A stretch of DNA of 64,000 nt from Arthrobacter sp. FW306-2-2C-D06B (lineage in GTDB: Bacteria; Actinomycetota; Actinomycetes; Actinomycetales; Micrococcaceae). The notes under the pieces are model-generated. The model made no database searches. It saw only the letters and a program-made list of their open reading frames with translations, and had not been told where the DNA came from. The stretch spans positions 558,001 to 622,000 of the forward strand of contig NZ_CP084560.1 in NCBI RefSeq assembly GCF_021789175.1, written 5' to 3'. Position numbers and translations under genes: made by a program. Of this stretch, positions 24,401 to 33,504 are shown piece after piece (positions within the stretch are counted from its first letter, which is position 1; the number at the start of each line of letters is the position of its first letter).

Positions 24401-26497
24401 TCAGCCAGCCAGCGCGTACACCGTAGTCCCGCCAATGGTCTGTGCCGGGAAGTTCGCAGCCACCCACTGGGCGATCTGGGCAGGGGCTTCCGATCCACTG
24501 TTCGCCTGCATAGTCCCGCCGGCGATGAAGTAGTGGATCCTGCCCTGCGCCACGAGCCCCTGGAACTGTTCAAGCGTGGGGGACGGGTCGGTGCCGTTGA
24601 ATCCACCTACCGCCATGACGGGCAGCTCGGTTGCCAGCTGGTAGCCGGCAGCGTTGTTGGAACCCACGACGGCGGCCGCCCACGTGTAGTTCGAGGCGCC
24701 GGTTTTCAGTGCGGCAACCATTTCCGACGACGGCGTGGTGGCACCGAGCAGGCCGCCCATGCCGCCGCCTTGCCGGTTCCCGCCAAAGCCGCCGCCCTGG
24801 GCGCCCGGCTGCTGGAGGGCTTGCGGGGGAGTGTTCTGGGCTCCGTTCCGGCCGGTTTGCCCGAAGCCGCCCCGGCCGCCGAAGCCGAAGCCGCCGAACG
24901 TAGTCGTCGGACCCGCGCTGGGGATTGCGCCGCTGTGCGGCACGGCTGCAGTCGAGATGGAGTACGCCAGGGGCCCGGCGAGGGAGGCTGCGAGGGCGAG
25001 TACCGCCGTCGTGCGCTGAAGGATGCGGGAAGTGAAGCGTCCCGAGAGCATCAGCCCGGCCGCGGCTGCCAAGGCGCCAAACAGCACCGCCCAGCGCAGC
25101 CACGGACCATACGCGGTGGTGCTGCCCAGGAGGTCGAAGGCGAGGAATCCCGCTGCGGCCACTGCTACGGCGAGCATGACCGCGGCGACGAGCTGCGCGC
25201 GGTGCTGCCACAAAAGCGCGCCGCCCAAGCCCGCAAGCCCGGCGATTCCCGGGGCCAGGGCTACTGCGTAGTAGGGATGGATGATGCCCGCCATGAAGCT
25301 GAACACCAGCCCGGTGACAAGGACCCACGAGCCCCACACGATCACCGAGGCCCGGACGGAATCCGTGCGCGGGGCGCGGCGGCCCAGCCACAGCAACCCG
25401 GCCCCGAGAACCAGCACCGACGGCAACAACCACGCGATCTGGCCGCCGAACTCGCCGTTGAACATCCGGAACAGGCCGGGAACTCCCCAGCCGTTGCCGC
25501 CCCCGACGCTGCCGGTCTCCTGGCCGCTGAGCCTGCCCAGGCCGTTGTAACCTAGCGTCAGCTCCAAGATGGAGTTGTTCTGGGAGCCGCCGATGTACGG
25601 TCGCATGTTCGCCGGAACGAGTTCGACGACGGCGAGCCACCAGCCCGCCGAGACCACCATGGCCGCCCCCGCCGCAAGCAGTCGAAGCAGGCGGCGCCCC
25701 ACTCCACCCGGCGCGGCAAGCACGTACGCCACCGCGAATCCAGGAACCACGAGCAGGACCTGGAGTTGCTTGGTGAGGAAGCCGAAGCCCAGGAGCGCCC
25801 CGGCCAGCAGGAGCCAGCGCAGCTTGTTGTCCTGGATGGACCGCAACGTGGCGTAGCCGGCGGCCGTCATGAGCAGCACCAGCAGGGCGTCCGGGTTGTT
25901 GAACCGGAACATGAGGGTGGCTACCGGGGTGATGGCCATGGCGACGGCGGCCAGCAACCCTGCCCGGTGCGCGAGCCGGGGGTCTCCGGTGGCGGGGGCT
26001 GCGGCCCGCCGGACCGCAAGATACAGCAGCCATGCCGTGGCAACGCCCATGAGTGCCTCGGGAACCAGGATGCTCCAGGAGTTCAGCCCGAAGATCCGTA
26101 CCGAGAGGCCCATGATCCAGAGCGACGCCGGCGGCTTGTCCACCGTGATGGAGTTGGCGGCGTCGGAGGATCCGAAGAACCACGCGGCCCAATTCTGCGA
26201 GCCGGCCTGGGCCGCGGCTGAATAGAACGGGTTGGCCCAGCCGGAAGCGCCGAGGTTCCAGAGATACAGGACCGCAGTTGCAAGGAGGACAATGCCGAGC
26301 TCCACGCGGTGACGCAGGTCGTGCGGGCCATGGTTGGGGCGGGGCTGTCGGGATTGGCGCGGCTTTCGGGTCAGGCCAGGCCGGGCGCGGCCGCCCCCTC
26401 CCCGGGGAGCGGCCGTTTCCGAAGGATCCACCAACCGCGACGGCGGAGACGACTGCCCTGCCTTTGAATCCGTGTCTGTGGAATAGGAAGTGGTCAT
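24401..26497 (-). CDS. GT39/ArnT-type membrane glycosyltransferase (YkcB-like), copy 2
   Basis: 698 residues: a basic, Pro/Gly-rich cytoplasmic tail (1-60), then about 12 membrane segments, and an extracytoplasmic C-terminal domain. Family blocks are FYSAAAQAGSQNWAAWFFGSSDAANSITVDKPP (donor-site DKPP), FRFNNPDALLVLLM and GIIHPYYAVALAPG. Such enzymes take a sugar from a polyprenyl phosphate. The segment near residues 525-580 is a Gly/Phe/Gln-rich linker (for example GGFGFGGRGGFGQTGR), followed by the domain with VMAVGGFNGTDPSPTLEQFQ. It is 6 bp downstream of a close paralogue, a probable tandem duplication. The third gene of the operon supplies the lipid-linked sugar. Confidence 0.85.
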   Translation of the reverse strand: MTTSYSTDTDSKAGQSSPPSRLVDPSETAAPRGGGGRARPGLTRKPRQSRQPRPNHGPHDLRHRVELGIVLLATAVLYLWNLGASGWANPFYSAAAQAGSQNWAAWFFGSSDAANSITVDKPPASLWIMGLSVRIFGLNSWSILVPEALMGVATAWLLYLAVRRAAAPATGDPRLAHRAGLLAAVAMAITPVATLMFRFNNPDALLVLLMTAAGYATLRSIQDNKLRWLLLAGALLGFGFLTKQLQVLLVVPGFAVAYVLAAPGGVGRRLLRLLAAGAAMVVSAGWWLAVVELVPANMRPYIGGSQNNSILELTLGYNGLGRLSGQETGSVGGGNGWGVPGLFRMFNGEFGGQIAWLLPSVLVLGAGLLWLGRRAPRTDSVRASVIVWGSWVLVTGLVFSFMAGIIHPYYAVALAPGIAGLAGLGGALLWQHRAQLVAAVMLAVAVAAAGFLAFDLLGSTTAYGPWLRWAVLFGALAAAAGLMLSGRFTSRILQRTTAVLALAASLAGPLAYSISTAAVPHSGAIPSAGPTTTFGGFGFGGRGGFGQTGRNGAQNTPPQALQQPGAQGGGFGGNRQGGGMGGLLGATTPSSEMVAALKTGASNYTWAAAVVGSNNAAGYQLATELPVMAVGGFNGTDPSPTLEQFQGLVAQGRIHYFIAGGTMQANSGSEAPAQIAQWVAANFPAQTIGGTTVYALAG

Positions 26498-26503
26498 CGG
26501 AAT

Positions 26504-28552
26504 CTACTTTGTTAGCTTGTAGACGGTGGAGCTGCCTACCGTCTGGGCTTGGAAGTTGGCCTGTACCCAGGAGGCTACCTCGGAATTGCCGCCCTGGCCT
26601 CCGAATCCACCGCCGCCACCCATGCCTCCTCCTGCGATGTAGTATCCGATCTGTCCCTTGGCCACCATGTCCTGGAACTGTGCCAGGGTGGGGTATGGAT
26701 CGCCGCCGTTCCAGCCACCGAGCGCGATCACGTTGGTGTTCGTCGCGAGCTCGAGGCTCGCGGCTTGGGTGGCACCGGAGACGATCGCCGACCACTTCGT
26801 CGTGGTGGATGTCAGCAGGGCGGTCAGTCCGGCGTCGGCCGTTCCCTCGGAACCGGGCCCTCCCGCCTGACCCGCGCCACCAGCTGCGCCGAACCCACCG
26901 GCGCGGTTTCCGAAGCCGCCCATGGCGGAACCGCTGGGTCCCGACGTCGGGATGGAACCGGAGTGCGCGGTTGCCGCCGTCGCGAGCGTCCACGCCGCGG
27001 TTCCGAGGCCGCCGGCCAGAAGGGAAACGACGACGACGGCCGCAGCTGCCGCATTCCGGAACCGGCCGGCCGGCCTGAGCGAGTCGAGGCGAAGCAGGAT
27101 TGCCGCGGCCGCCACCACACCCAGGACGACGATCACGATGCGCAACCACGGAAGCCACGAGGCGTCGCGGCCCAGGAGAACCGCGGACCAGGCCGAACTA
27201 CCGAGGATGACCCCTGCCAGGACGATCCTGGCCGGCCAATACCCGCGGCCACGCCACAGCTCAACGCTGCCAATGCCCACCAACGCTGCGATTGCCGGTG
27301 CGAGCGCTACCGCGTAATAGGGGTGGACGATGCCGCTCATGAAGCTGAAGACACCCGCTGTGACCAGAAGCCAGCCACCCCAGAGGATGAGCGCGGCACG
27401 CGTGCGGGAGGCTCGCGCTTCCCGGCGGGTGAACCACAGGCCGGCTGCCAGCAGAATCAGCGCCGCAGGAAGAAGCCAGGAGACTTCGGCGCCGAAGCTC
27501 GTGCCAAACATGCGGGCGATCCCGGCGGCTCCACCGAAACCGGTGTTGCCACCGCCGCCACCGAACGCACCCAAACCGCCAGCGGGCGCTCCAGCGCCGC
27601 CTCCGCCGGGCGTCCCTTCACCCGAACCGGTGATGCGGGACAAGCCGTTGTAGCCGAAGGTCAGCTCAAGGAAGCTGTTGGTTTGCGAACCTGCCATGTA
27701 GGGCCGCGCCGAAGCCGGGGTCAGCTGGAAGAGAGCCACATAACTGCTTGCCACTACAGCGATACCTGCCAACGCTCCGAACAGGTGCAACAGCCTACGC
27801 CGCAAGGAGGTGGGTGCGGCCCAGAGGTACGCGAGTCCCAGGCCCGGAACAATCAGGAAACCCTGCAGCATTTTGCTCAGGAACGCGAGGCCCACCACGG
27901 CGCCGGCTGCGGCGAGCCACTTCCAGCCTGCCCGTTCGATGGAACGGGTAGTGAAGTATGCCGCGAGTACCAGGCACAGGGTCAGCATGGCGTCGGGGTT
28001 GTTGAAGCGGAACATGAGCGCGGCCACCGGGGTCAGTGCCAAGGCGCCACCGGCCAACAATCCAGCTCCTGGTCCGGACACCCGCTTGACCGTCAGATAG
28101 AGGAAACCGACCGCGGCCACGCCCATCAGAGCCTCGGGAACAAGCATGCTCAGGGGCGAGAAGCCGAAGATCCGGCCCACCAAGGCAGGGATCCACAAGG
28201 AAGCCGGCGGCTTGTCCACGGTGATGGCGTTGCCGGCGTCGAGCGAACCGAAAAGAAACGCCGTCCAGTCCTTGGTGCCGGCCTGGATGGCCGCGGCGTA
28301 GAAGGAGTTTCCGTAGCCGGTGGCCGCGAGGTTCCAGAGATACAGGAAGGCGGTGGCTACGAGGAGCCCGGCGGCGGATGGCCGCACCCAACGGGGCTGC
28401 CGGCCAAAGGCGTATCGCGTCCAATGGGGCGTGGCATCGGAGGTTGATGGGCCTGTCGAGCGACGGCCCTGGGGCGACTGGGTAGTTCCGACGGCGGCGG
28501 GCGAGTCGGGTCCGGCCGGTCCTGTGCTTGCGGGAGTAATCGTGGAGGTCAT
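26504..28552 (-). CDS. GT39/ArnT-type membrane glycosyltransferase (YkcB-like), copy 1
   Basis: About 682 residues, paralogous to the next gene: FYAAAIQAGTKDWTAFLFGSLDAGNAITVDKPP, FRFNNPDAMLTLCLV, GIVHPYYAVALAPA. It carries two Gly-rich insertions: one in a loop near residue 310-345 (GGGGAGAPAGGLGAFGGG), and one before the C-terminal domain, which ends in QTVGSSTVYKL. The ATG at 28552 overlaps the stop of the GT2-GtrA gene by ATGA; the open frame continues further upstream but only inside that gene. It presumably transfers the sugar from a polyprenyl carrier to a wall or surface acceptor. Confidence 0.85.
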   Translation of the reverse strand: MTSTITPASTGPAGPDSPAAVGTTQSPQGRRSTGPSTSDATPHWTRYAFGRQPRWVRPSAAGLLVATAFLYLWNLAATGYGNSFYAAAIQAGTKDWTAFLFGSLDAGNAITVDKPPASLWIPALVGRIFGFSPLSMLVPEALMGVAAVGFLYLTVKRVSGPGAGLLAGGALALTPVAALMFRFNNPDAMLTLCLVLAAYFTTRSIERAGWKWLAAAGAVVGLAFLSKMLQGFLIVPGLGLAYLWAAPTSLRRRLLHLFGALAGIAVVASSYVALFQLTPASARPYMAGSQTNSFLELTFGYNGLSRITGSGEGTPGGGGAGAPAGGLGAFGGGGGNTGFGGAAGIARMFGTSFGAEVSWLLPAALILLAAGLWFTRREARASRTRAALILWGGWLLVTAGVFSFMSGIVHPYYAVALAPAIAALVGIGSVELWRGRGYWPARIVLAGVILGSSAWSAVLLGRDASWLPWLRIVIVVLGVVAAAAILLRLDSLRPAGRFRNAAAAAVVVVSLLAGGLGTAAWTLATAATAHSGSIPTSGPSGSAMGGFGNRAGGFGAAGGAGQAGGPGSEGTADAGLTALLTSTTTKWSAIVSGATQAASLELATNTNVIALGGWNGGDPYPTLAQFQDMVAKGQIGYYIAGGGMGGGGGFGGQGGNSEVASWVQANFQAQTVGSSTVYKLTK

Positions 28553-29901
28553 GATGCTGCCGTTTCTGTGCGCGATGTGGCTTGTGTGGTGGGTGCAGTC
28601 GCCTGCGCGGCAGGCTGTCGGAAGACCCAAAGCCGGAACAGGAGGAAGCGGACCGCGGTGGCGGCGAGGTTCGCCGCAACTACCGTGACGAGCTCGCCCC
28701 AGCGGTCCGGCGTCGTCGTACTGTGCACCAAGGCGAGTGCCCCGGAGGTAAGCGCGAGGCCGATCCCGAAGACGATCAAACCCTCGAAGTGGTGCCGTAC
28801 GGGATTGCCGCCCTGGATGCCGAAGGTGAAGCGCCGGTTGGCACCGGTGTTGGCGATGGCCGTGACGAGCAGCGCCAGGAAGTTGGCCAGCTGCGGGTCC
28901 ATGAAGCCGCGGCAAAAAAGGAAGATGAGCACATAGGCGAGGGTGGACGCAGCGCCGATTGCGGCGAACCGGACGAGTTGCCCGAAAAGGCTGCTGCGCG
29001 GGTTCTGCTCGGCGGTGCGGGACGACGCCGGGAGCGGCCCGCGCGCAAGTGCTGCGCGCAGTTCCGGAATGGGGATGCGGCCCGAGACGAGATCCCGGGT
29101 GAGCCGGACCATGCCGCGGACGTCGGCCAAGGCGGTGCGCACCACGTCGACGCTTGAATCGGGATCGTCGATCCAGTCAACGGGAACCTCGTGGACCCGG
29201 AGGCCGCAGCGTTCGGCGAGGACCAGGAGCTCAGTGTCGAAGAACCACGAGTTGTCCAAGGTGTGCGGCAGGATCTGCTGTGCGACATCCGCCCGGATCG
29301 CTTTGAAGCCGCACTGGGCATCGCTGAAGCGGGCGCCCATGAACGAGTGCAGCATCAGGTTGTAGCTGCGCGAAATGAACTCGCGCTTGGGGCCGCGGAC
29401 AACCCGTGAGTTGCGCGTCAGCCGTGTGCCAATGGCGAGGTCCGAATGACCGGAGATCAGCGGCGCCAAAAGGGGCGCCAGCGCCGCGAGATCGGTGGAA
29501 AGATCCACGTCCATGTAAGCCAGAACCGGCGACGGTGACGCGAGCCACACCTTGCGCAGGGCGTTGCCGCGTCCCTTCTCCTCAAGATGGACAACCGCGA
29601 GCTCAGGCAGTTCCCTGGCCACGCGCTCCGCGATCTTCAAGGTGCTGTCAGTGCTCGCGTTGTCCGCCACGGTGATGCGGAAGCCATGCGGGAAGGATTC
29701 GCGCAAATGGCCGTGAAGCCTGCGCAGGCACTCTTCGAGGTCGCGTTCCTCGTTGAAGACGGGGATGGTGACATCGAGGACCGGGATGGCAGTGTGGGTG
29801 TCCACGGGGGCACGCCGCACCGTGCTGCGTTGGATGGGGATGCCCGGCGGCACCACCGCGGTGTCCTTCAGGGTTCCGGAGGTGGATTCGATGAGCGTCA
29901 T
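28549..29901 (-). CDS. Polyprenyl-phosphate glycosyltransferase (GT2) fused to GtrA domain
   Basis: 450 residues in two parts. The N-terminal GT2 domain resembles dolichyl-phosphate sugar synthases: VTIPVFNEERDLEECL, ADNASTDST, YMDVDLSTDL (DxD-type), DAQCGFKAIRAD. The C-terminal GtrA domain (from about residue 315) has four membrane segments and the ANTGANRRFTFG block, thought to flip or hold the lipid-linked sugar. It would supply activated sugar for the two downstream GT39 enzymes. A PhoP-type direct repeat lies 45-62 bp upstream of the start, linking the operon to the two-component system at 31-33 kb. Confidence 0.9.
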   Translation of the reverse strand: MTLIESTSGTLKDTAVVPPGIPIQRSTVRRAPVDTHTAIPVLDVTIPVFNEERDLEECLRRLHGHLRESFPHGFRITVADNASTDSTLKIAERVARELPELAVVHLEEKGRGNALRKVWLASPSPVLAYMDVDLSTDLAALAPLLAPLISGHSDLAIGTRLTRNSRVVRGPKREFISRSYNLMLHSFMGARFSDAQCGFKAIRADVAQQILPHTLDNSWFFDTELLVLAERCGLRVHEVPVDWIDDPDSSVDVVRTALADVRGMVRLTRDLVSGRIPIPELRAALARGPLPASSRTAEQNPRSSLFGQLVRFAAIGAASTLAYVLIFLFCRGFMDPQLANFLALLVTAIANTGANRRFTFGIQGGNPVRHHFEGLIVFGIGLALTSGALALVHSTTTPDRWGELVTVVAANLAATAVRFLLFRLWVFRQPAAQATAPTTQATSRTETAAS

Positions 29902-29945
29902 GTATCCAGAGTGCCGTTGCAGAATATGAAGGCTTTAGGCGGAAC

Positions 29946-29963
29946 CTGTGACGTGGCTGTGGA
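29946..29963 (-). promoter_or_regulatory. PhoP-type direct-repeat box before the glycosyltransferase operon
   Basis: Reads CTGTGAC-GTGG-CTGTGGA on the plus strand (on the gene strand CACAG repeats): two heptamers with 4-bp spacing, 45-62 bp before the ATG, the same distance as the box before the response regulator. A -10-like TATTCT lies at 29921-29926 on the minus strand, so the box covers the -35 area. Confidence 0.55.
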
Positions 29964-29997
29964 TGCATGACCGGCGTGGCGAACCACCTGCCTCGTC

Positions 29998-30036
29998 AAA
30001 AAACGCAGAGGTCCGCCCCCTGAAGGGACGGACCTC
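29998..30036 (-). terminator. Rho-independent terminator of the transglycosylase gene
   Basis: Stem GAGGTCCG...CGGACCTC (30008-30036), inner CCC/GGG pairs, and a run of six T on the minus-strand exit (29998-30003). About 27 bp after the stop. Confidence 0.88.
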
Positions 30037-30062
30037 AACGTATCTTGTGCGTGGCTGTTGGC

Positions 30063-30800
30063 TTAGTACCAGTTGTGGGCCAAGTGGAAGGACCAAGCCG
30101 CCGACGGCGATCCGTAGCGTTCCTTGATGTAGTTCAGGCCCCAGCGGATCTGCGTCTGGTAGTTGGTCTGCCAGTCGGCGCCTTCGGAGGCCATCTTTTC
30201 GGCCGGCAGCGACTGCCCGATCCCATAAGCCCCACTGGAAGCGTTGGTGGCAGTGGTGCGCCAATCCGATTCCTTGTTCCACAAGGTGATCAGGGCTGAC
30301 ATCTCGCCCTGTCCCCAACCGTAGGAGGGAAGGATGCTTGCGGCATAGGCCTGGGCGCCGGAGGGATCATCAACGGCGACGGGTGCGGCCGGGGCCGCCG
30401 GAGCAGGAGGTGCAACGGGGGCGGGGGGTGCCACGGGTGCGGCCGGTGCGGCGGCCTGGGGCGCGACGGCGGCCGGAGCGGGGGCGAGTGCCTGGCTCGG
30501 TGTCGCCGCGGCGCTCGGCTTGGGGCTTGCGCTCGCGCTCGCCGACGGCGGGGCTGAGTGATCCGTCGTGCGGGATTCGGACGTGCGGCTCATGTCCTGG
30601 GCATTAATGGCTTGTCCGGCGGCCTGGGTGGCGGCACCTGCGCCAAGGAACACGGCAACGACGCTGGCAACAACCGCCATGCGCTGGCCGGTGCCGAGGT
30701 TCGAGGCGGCTCGCCTCAGCGTGGAACGTGACTTGATATTCCGGGCAGGTTCGCCGCGGTGGCGCGCAACAGGGCGCGACTGATTCCTGGAATCAGACAT
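30063..30800 (-). CDS. Secreted lytic transglycosylase-type protein under c-di-AMP riboswitch
   Basis: 245 residues: basic N-terminus, membrane/signal segment (MAVVASVVAVFLGAGAATQAAG), then a long Ala/Pro/Ser-rich linker (about 75-150) with PAPVAPPAP repeats. The C-terminal domain (about 155-245) has ALITLWNKESDWRTTATNASSGAYGIGQSLPAEKM, the lysozyme-like fold with catalytic Glu in NKESDW. The ending AWSFHLAHNWY is typical of actinobacterial wall-cleaving proteins. It remodels peptidoglycan outside the membrane. Ribosome site GAGAGG. Expression is expected to fall when c-di-AMP binds the leader, as in related Rpf/transglycosylase genes. Confidence 0.88.
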   Translation of the reverse strand: MSDSRNQSRPVARHRGEPARNIKSRSTLRRAASNLGTGQRMAVVASVVAVFLGAGAATQAAGQAINAQDMSRTSESRTTDHSAPPSASASASPKPSAAATPSQALAPAPAAVAPQAAAPAAPVAPPAPVAPPAPAAPAAPVAVDDPSGAQAYAASILPSYGWGQGEMSALITLWNKESDWRTTATNASSGAYGIGQSLPAEKMASEGADWQTNYQTQIRWGLNYIKERYGSPSAAWSFHLAHNWY

Positions 30801-30805
30801 GGTGT

Positions 30806-31000
30806 TTGCCTCTCGACGCCTGCGGAGTTAGCTGTCGGATTCGGATGAGGTCATCCGGCCGTAGCCACAGGGAATCGTGGCGGTACGGCTTCACCCCTAG
30901 GGCTGGCTCAACATGAGCGCTTGCCCGGAGACCTGGGTCCCCCGTCTCTGCCTGGACTGTTGGGCACCGGGGAGGGGCAGAGCTCGGCGCCTACCCGGCG
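30806..31000 (-). promoter_or_regulatory. c-di-AMP riboswitch (ydaO/yuaA type)
   Basis: On the minus strand the conserved blocks of the ydaO class appear in order: GCCGAGCTCTGCCCC (about 30980-30996), a GGGGGACCC block, CTAGGGGTGAAGCC, and near the 3' end CCGAATCCGACAGC followed by TAACTCCGCAGGCG. Together these are diagnostic. The leader ends about 5-10 bases before the ribosome site of the transglycosylase gene. In actinobacteria this class commonly controls wall hydrolases and is an OFF switch. Confidence 0.9.
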
Positions 31001-31138
31001 GTGGCCGGAATTATCCAGCGCACCCATTCGACGGTACAGGAGGATCTTACTTAAGTCACGTTTAGGTAACGGAGGTCACGACGCCGGTGCGTCGACTTGC
31101 GCTCCCGCGCACCTGCGTCGTGACTCCAGGGCCGCCTT

Positions 31139-32617
31139 TCAGGCCGTGGCGGTCCGGAGCGCCGGAAGCCGCACCGCGAACTCCGTTCGGCCGGGCCGCG
31201 ACGCCACTTCGACCGTGCCGCCGTGCGCCTGGACAATGGATTCCACGATCGACAGGCCGAGCCCGGACGTGCCCTCGGAACCGGAGCGGGCGGCGTCGGC
31301 ACGGGCAAAGCGGGAGAAGATCCTGCCCTGGAATTCAGGCGCGATGCCTGGCCCGTTGTCGGTCACGGTGACCACGGCGCTGCCGTCGGCGGAACGCATG
31401 ACGCCCGTGACCACGGTGGTTCCCGCCTCCGTGTGCTTGCGGGCGTTGGAGAGCAGATTCGCCAAAACCTGATGGAGTTGAGTGGCGTCGCCGCGGACCG
31501 TCAGGGGCTCGTCCGGGAGCTTGAGCTGCCAGATGTGCTCTGGGGCCATGACTTTCTCGTCGCTGACGGTCTCGATCACCAACTGTGTGAGGTCCACCTC
31601 GGTGAACTCGGGGGCCTTCCCTTCGTCCAGCCGGGCCAGCAGAAGGAGGTCCTCCACCAGGGTGGTCATTCGTTCTGACTGGCTCTGCACCCGGCCCAGC
31701 GACTTGCGCCCGTCCTCGGTGAACGTCTCGGTCATGCGCAAGAGCTCGGTATAGCCGCGGATCGCGGTCAGCGGCGTGCGCAGTTCGTGGGAAGCGTCGG
31801 CCACGAACTGGCGCACCTTTGTTTCGCTTTGCTGGCGCGCCTCGAGGGCGCTGGACACGTTGTCCAACATCAAGTTCAAAGCATGGCCGACGCTTCCCAC
31901 TTCCGTGCTCGGGTGGGCCGCCGACGCCGGTACGCGCACAGCGAGTGCCACCTCACCGGCGTCGAGCGGAAGTTTCGACACCTTCGTGGCGACGTCGGAG
32001 AGTTGCTCCAGGGGGCGCATGGTGCGGCGGATGAGCACGGTTCCGGCCAGTCCGATCAGGATCAGCCCGCCCAAGGACACGAGCACCATGGTCCAGACGA
32101 GCGAGGCCTCGGTGTCCTCTTTCGAGGCGAGTGGCAGCCCTGTGATGACAACATCGCCGTAAGGGGTTTCGGTGGCCACGAGCCGGTAGCCGCCATTGGA
32201 CAGGGTGCGATCAACCGGGCGGCCATCGGAGGGGAGCGCCGACAGGATTCGAGCATCGCTGGGCGACAACGGCGCACGGGTCGCATCGGAGGACAAGAAT
32301 CCTGCGTCGCTGCTCACCTGACCGGCAAGAATGCGGGCATTCAGTGTGCCGATGCTCTGGCCCCGGGGATCCAAGGGATCCGGACGACCGCCGGGGTTGC
32401 CTTGCGGCGGGCGGCCGTGGGAGGCCTGCGCCAGTTGTTGGTCCAGCTGCTTCGTGAGGAACACATCCATGGAGGCATAGCTGACCACACCGACGGCACC
32501 GCAGATGGCCACGAGGAGAGCCATGGAGAGAAGGATCAAGCGCGTGCGCAAGTGCCAGGTTGAAGGATTGAACCAGCTGTGGTCGGTCTGGCGGGGGATA
32601 CCCGAGAGTGCGGACAT
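31139..32617 (-). CDS. Membrane sensor histidine kinase (PhoR-like)
   Basis: About 492 residues. Membrane segments at about 24-48 and 172-195 flank an outside sensor domain of about 120 residues. A HAMP domain follows (IRRTMRPLEQLSDVATKVSKL), then the HisKA phosphorylation motif FVADASHELRTPLTAIRGY, and an ATPase domain with N box (LSNARKH), G1 DNGPGI and G2 GTSGLGLSI. The start at ATG 32617 comes 11 bp after the response regulator stop. Cognate kinase of the PhoP-like regulator; the signal is unknown, though a 12-residue Gly/Pro-rich stretch (GRPPQGNPGGRP) lies in the sensor part. Confidence 0.92.
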   Translation of the reverse strand: MSALSGIPRQTDHSWFNPSTWHLRTRLILLSMALLVAICGAVGVVSYASMDVFLTKQLDQQLAQASHGRPPQGNPGGRPDPLDPRGQSIGTLNARILAGQVSSDAGFLSSDATRAPLSPSDARILSALPSDGRPVDRTLSNGGYRLVATETPYGDVVITGLPLASKEDTEASLVWTMVLVSLGGLILIGLAGTVLIRRTMRPLEQLSDVATKVSKLPLDAGEVALAVRVPASAAHPSTEVGSVGHALNLMLDNVSSALEARQQSETKVRQFVADASHELRTPLTAIRGYTELLRMTETFTEDGRKSLGRVQSQSERMTTLVEDLLLLARLDEGKAPEFTEVDLTQLVIETVSDEKVMAPEHIWQLKLPDEPLTVRGDATQLHQVLANLLSNARKHTEAGTTVVTGVMRSADGSAVVTVTDNGPGIAPEFQGRIFSRFARADAARSGSEGTSGLGLSIVESIVQAHGGTVEVASRPGRTEFAVRLPALRTATA

Positions 32618-32628
32618 TCGGACCCCGG

Positions 32629-33369
32629 CTATTCGGCAGGCTTGATGACGTAGCCTGCTCCGCGCACCGTGTGGATCATGGGCGGGTGGTTGGCCTCGAT
32701 CTTCTTGCGCAGGTATGAGATGTAGAGCTCCACGATGTTGGCTTGCCCGCCAAAATCGTAGTCCCACACGCGGTCCAGGATCTGGGCCTTGCTGACCACG
32801 CGCTTGGGATTCTCCATGAGGTAGCGGAGGAGCTCGAACTGGGTCGCCGTGAGCGGAATGTCTTCGCCGCCGCGGGTAACTTCCCGGGTGTCCACGTTCA
32901 GGGTCAAGTCGCCCACAACCAGTTCGGCCGTGTCCATCGCAGCCACTCCCGAGCGCTGGACCAGCCGGTGCAGGCGCAGCAGGACTTCCTCCATGCTGAA
33001 GGGCTTGGTGACATAGTCATCGCCACCGGCGGCCAAGCCGACGATGCGGTCCTGCACGTCATCCTTGGCGGTGAGGAAGAGCGCAGGCACTTCAGGCGCA
33101 AAGGCGCGGATCCGGCCGAGCAGCTCAACGCCGTCGAACCCTGGAAGCATCACATCCAGCACCAGGACATCCGGACGGAAGTCCTTGGCGAGCTTTACCG
33201 CGGCGGGACCGTCGCCTGCCACCGCCACCGACCAACCCGCCATGCGCAGGCCCATGCTCATGAGCTCGGCGAGGCTGGGTTCGTCGTCCACCACGAGGGC
33301 ACGGATGGGAGAACCGTCCGGGTGGCTGAGCTGCGGAAGGTTGTTGGTCATGGAGTGCGAGGATGCCAT
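32629..33369 (-). CDS. OmpR/PhoP-family response regulator
   Basis: About 246 residues. Receiver domain with the acidic pair VVDDE, phospho-acceptor Asp in LVLDVMLPG, and conserved Lys in DDYVTKPFS. The C-terminal winged helix includes DRVWDYDFGGQANIVELYISYLRKKI and IHTVRGAGYVI. It looks close to mycobacterial PhoP (shared PALFLTAKD, GGDDYVTKPFS, WxYDFGG, SYLRxKI). The ATG at 33369 has a GGAGAG site; an upstream frame to 33423 would cover the promoter. A 7-4-7 direct repeat 45-62 bp upstream suggests autoregulation. Confidence 0.93.
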   Translation of the reverse strand: MASSHSMTNNLPQLSHPDGSPIRALVVDDEPSLAELMSMGLRMAGWSVAVAGDGPAAVKLAKDFRPDVLVLDVMLPGFDGVELLGRIRAFAPEVPALFLTAKDDVQDRIVGLAAGGDDYVTKPFSMEEVLLRLHRLVQRSGVAAMDTAELVVGDLTLNVDTREVTRGGEDIPLTATQFELLRYLMENPKRVVSKAQILDRVWDYDFGGQANIVELYISYLRKKIEANHPPMIHTVRGAGYVIKPAE

Positions 33370-33413
33370 GGGACAACTCTCCAATCTGCCGGTTTGCCAG
33401 TGCTTTGCCGTTG

Positions 33414-33431
33414 CTGTGAGCACCCTGTGAG
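33414..33431 (-). promoter_or_regulatory. PhoP-type box before the response regulator gene
   Basis: CTGTGAG-CACC-CTGTGAG on the plus strand: a perfect heptamer direct repeat with a 4-bp spacer. On the gene strand it contains TCACAG repeats, as in the known M. tuberculosis PhoP box TCACAGC-N4-TCACAGC. Confidence 0.65.
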
Positions 33432-33504
33432 TCCCAGCCTAGCCACCTGTCCGGAGGTTGTGCCGGTTCGGGCGGAATCCGACACACGCAGACACCGCCG
33501 CAGG

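Noticed and set aside
24570..27158. Open minus-strand frame of 862 codons
   Set aside because: Arg/Gly/Pro-rich translation spanning two membrane glycosyltransferase genes in a different frame; a GC-driven shadow.
26549..28447. Open plus-strand frame of 632 codons
   Set aside because: Antisense shadow of the GT39 gene with low-complexity Glu/Gly/Gln translation and no domain.
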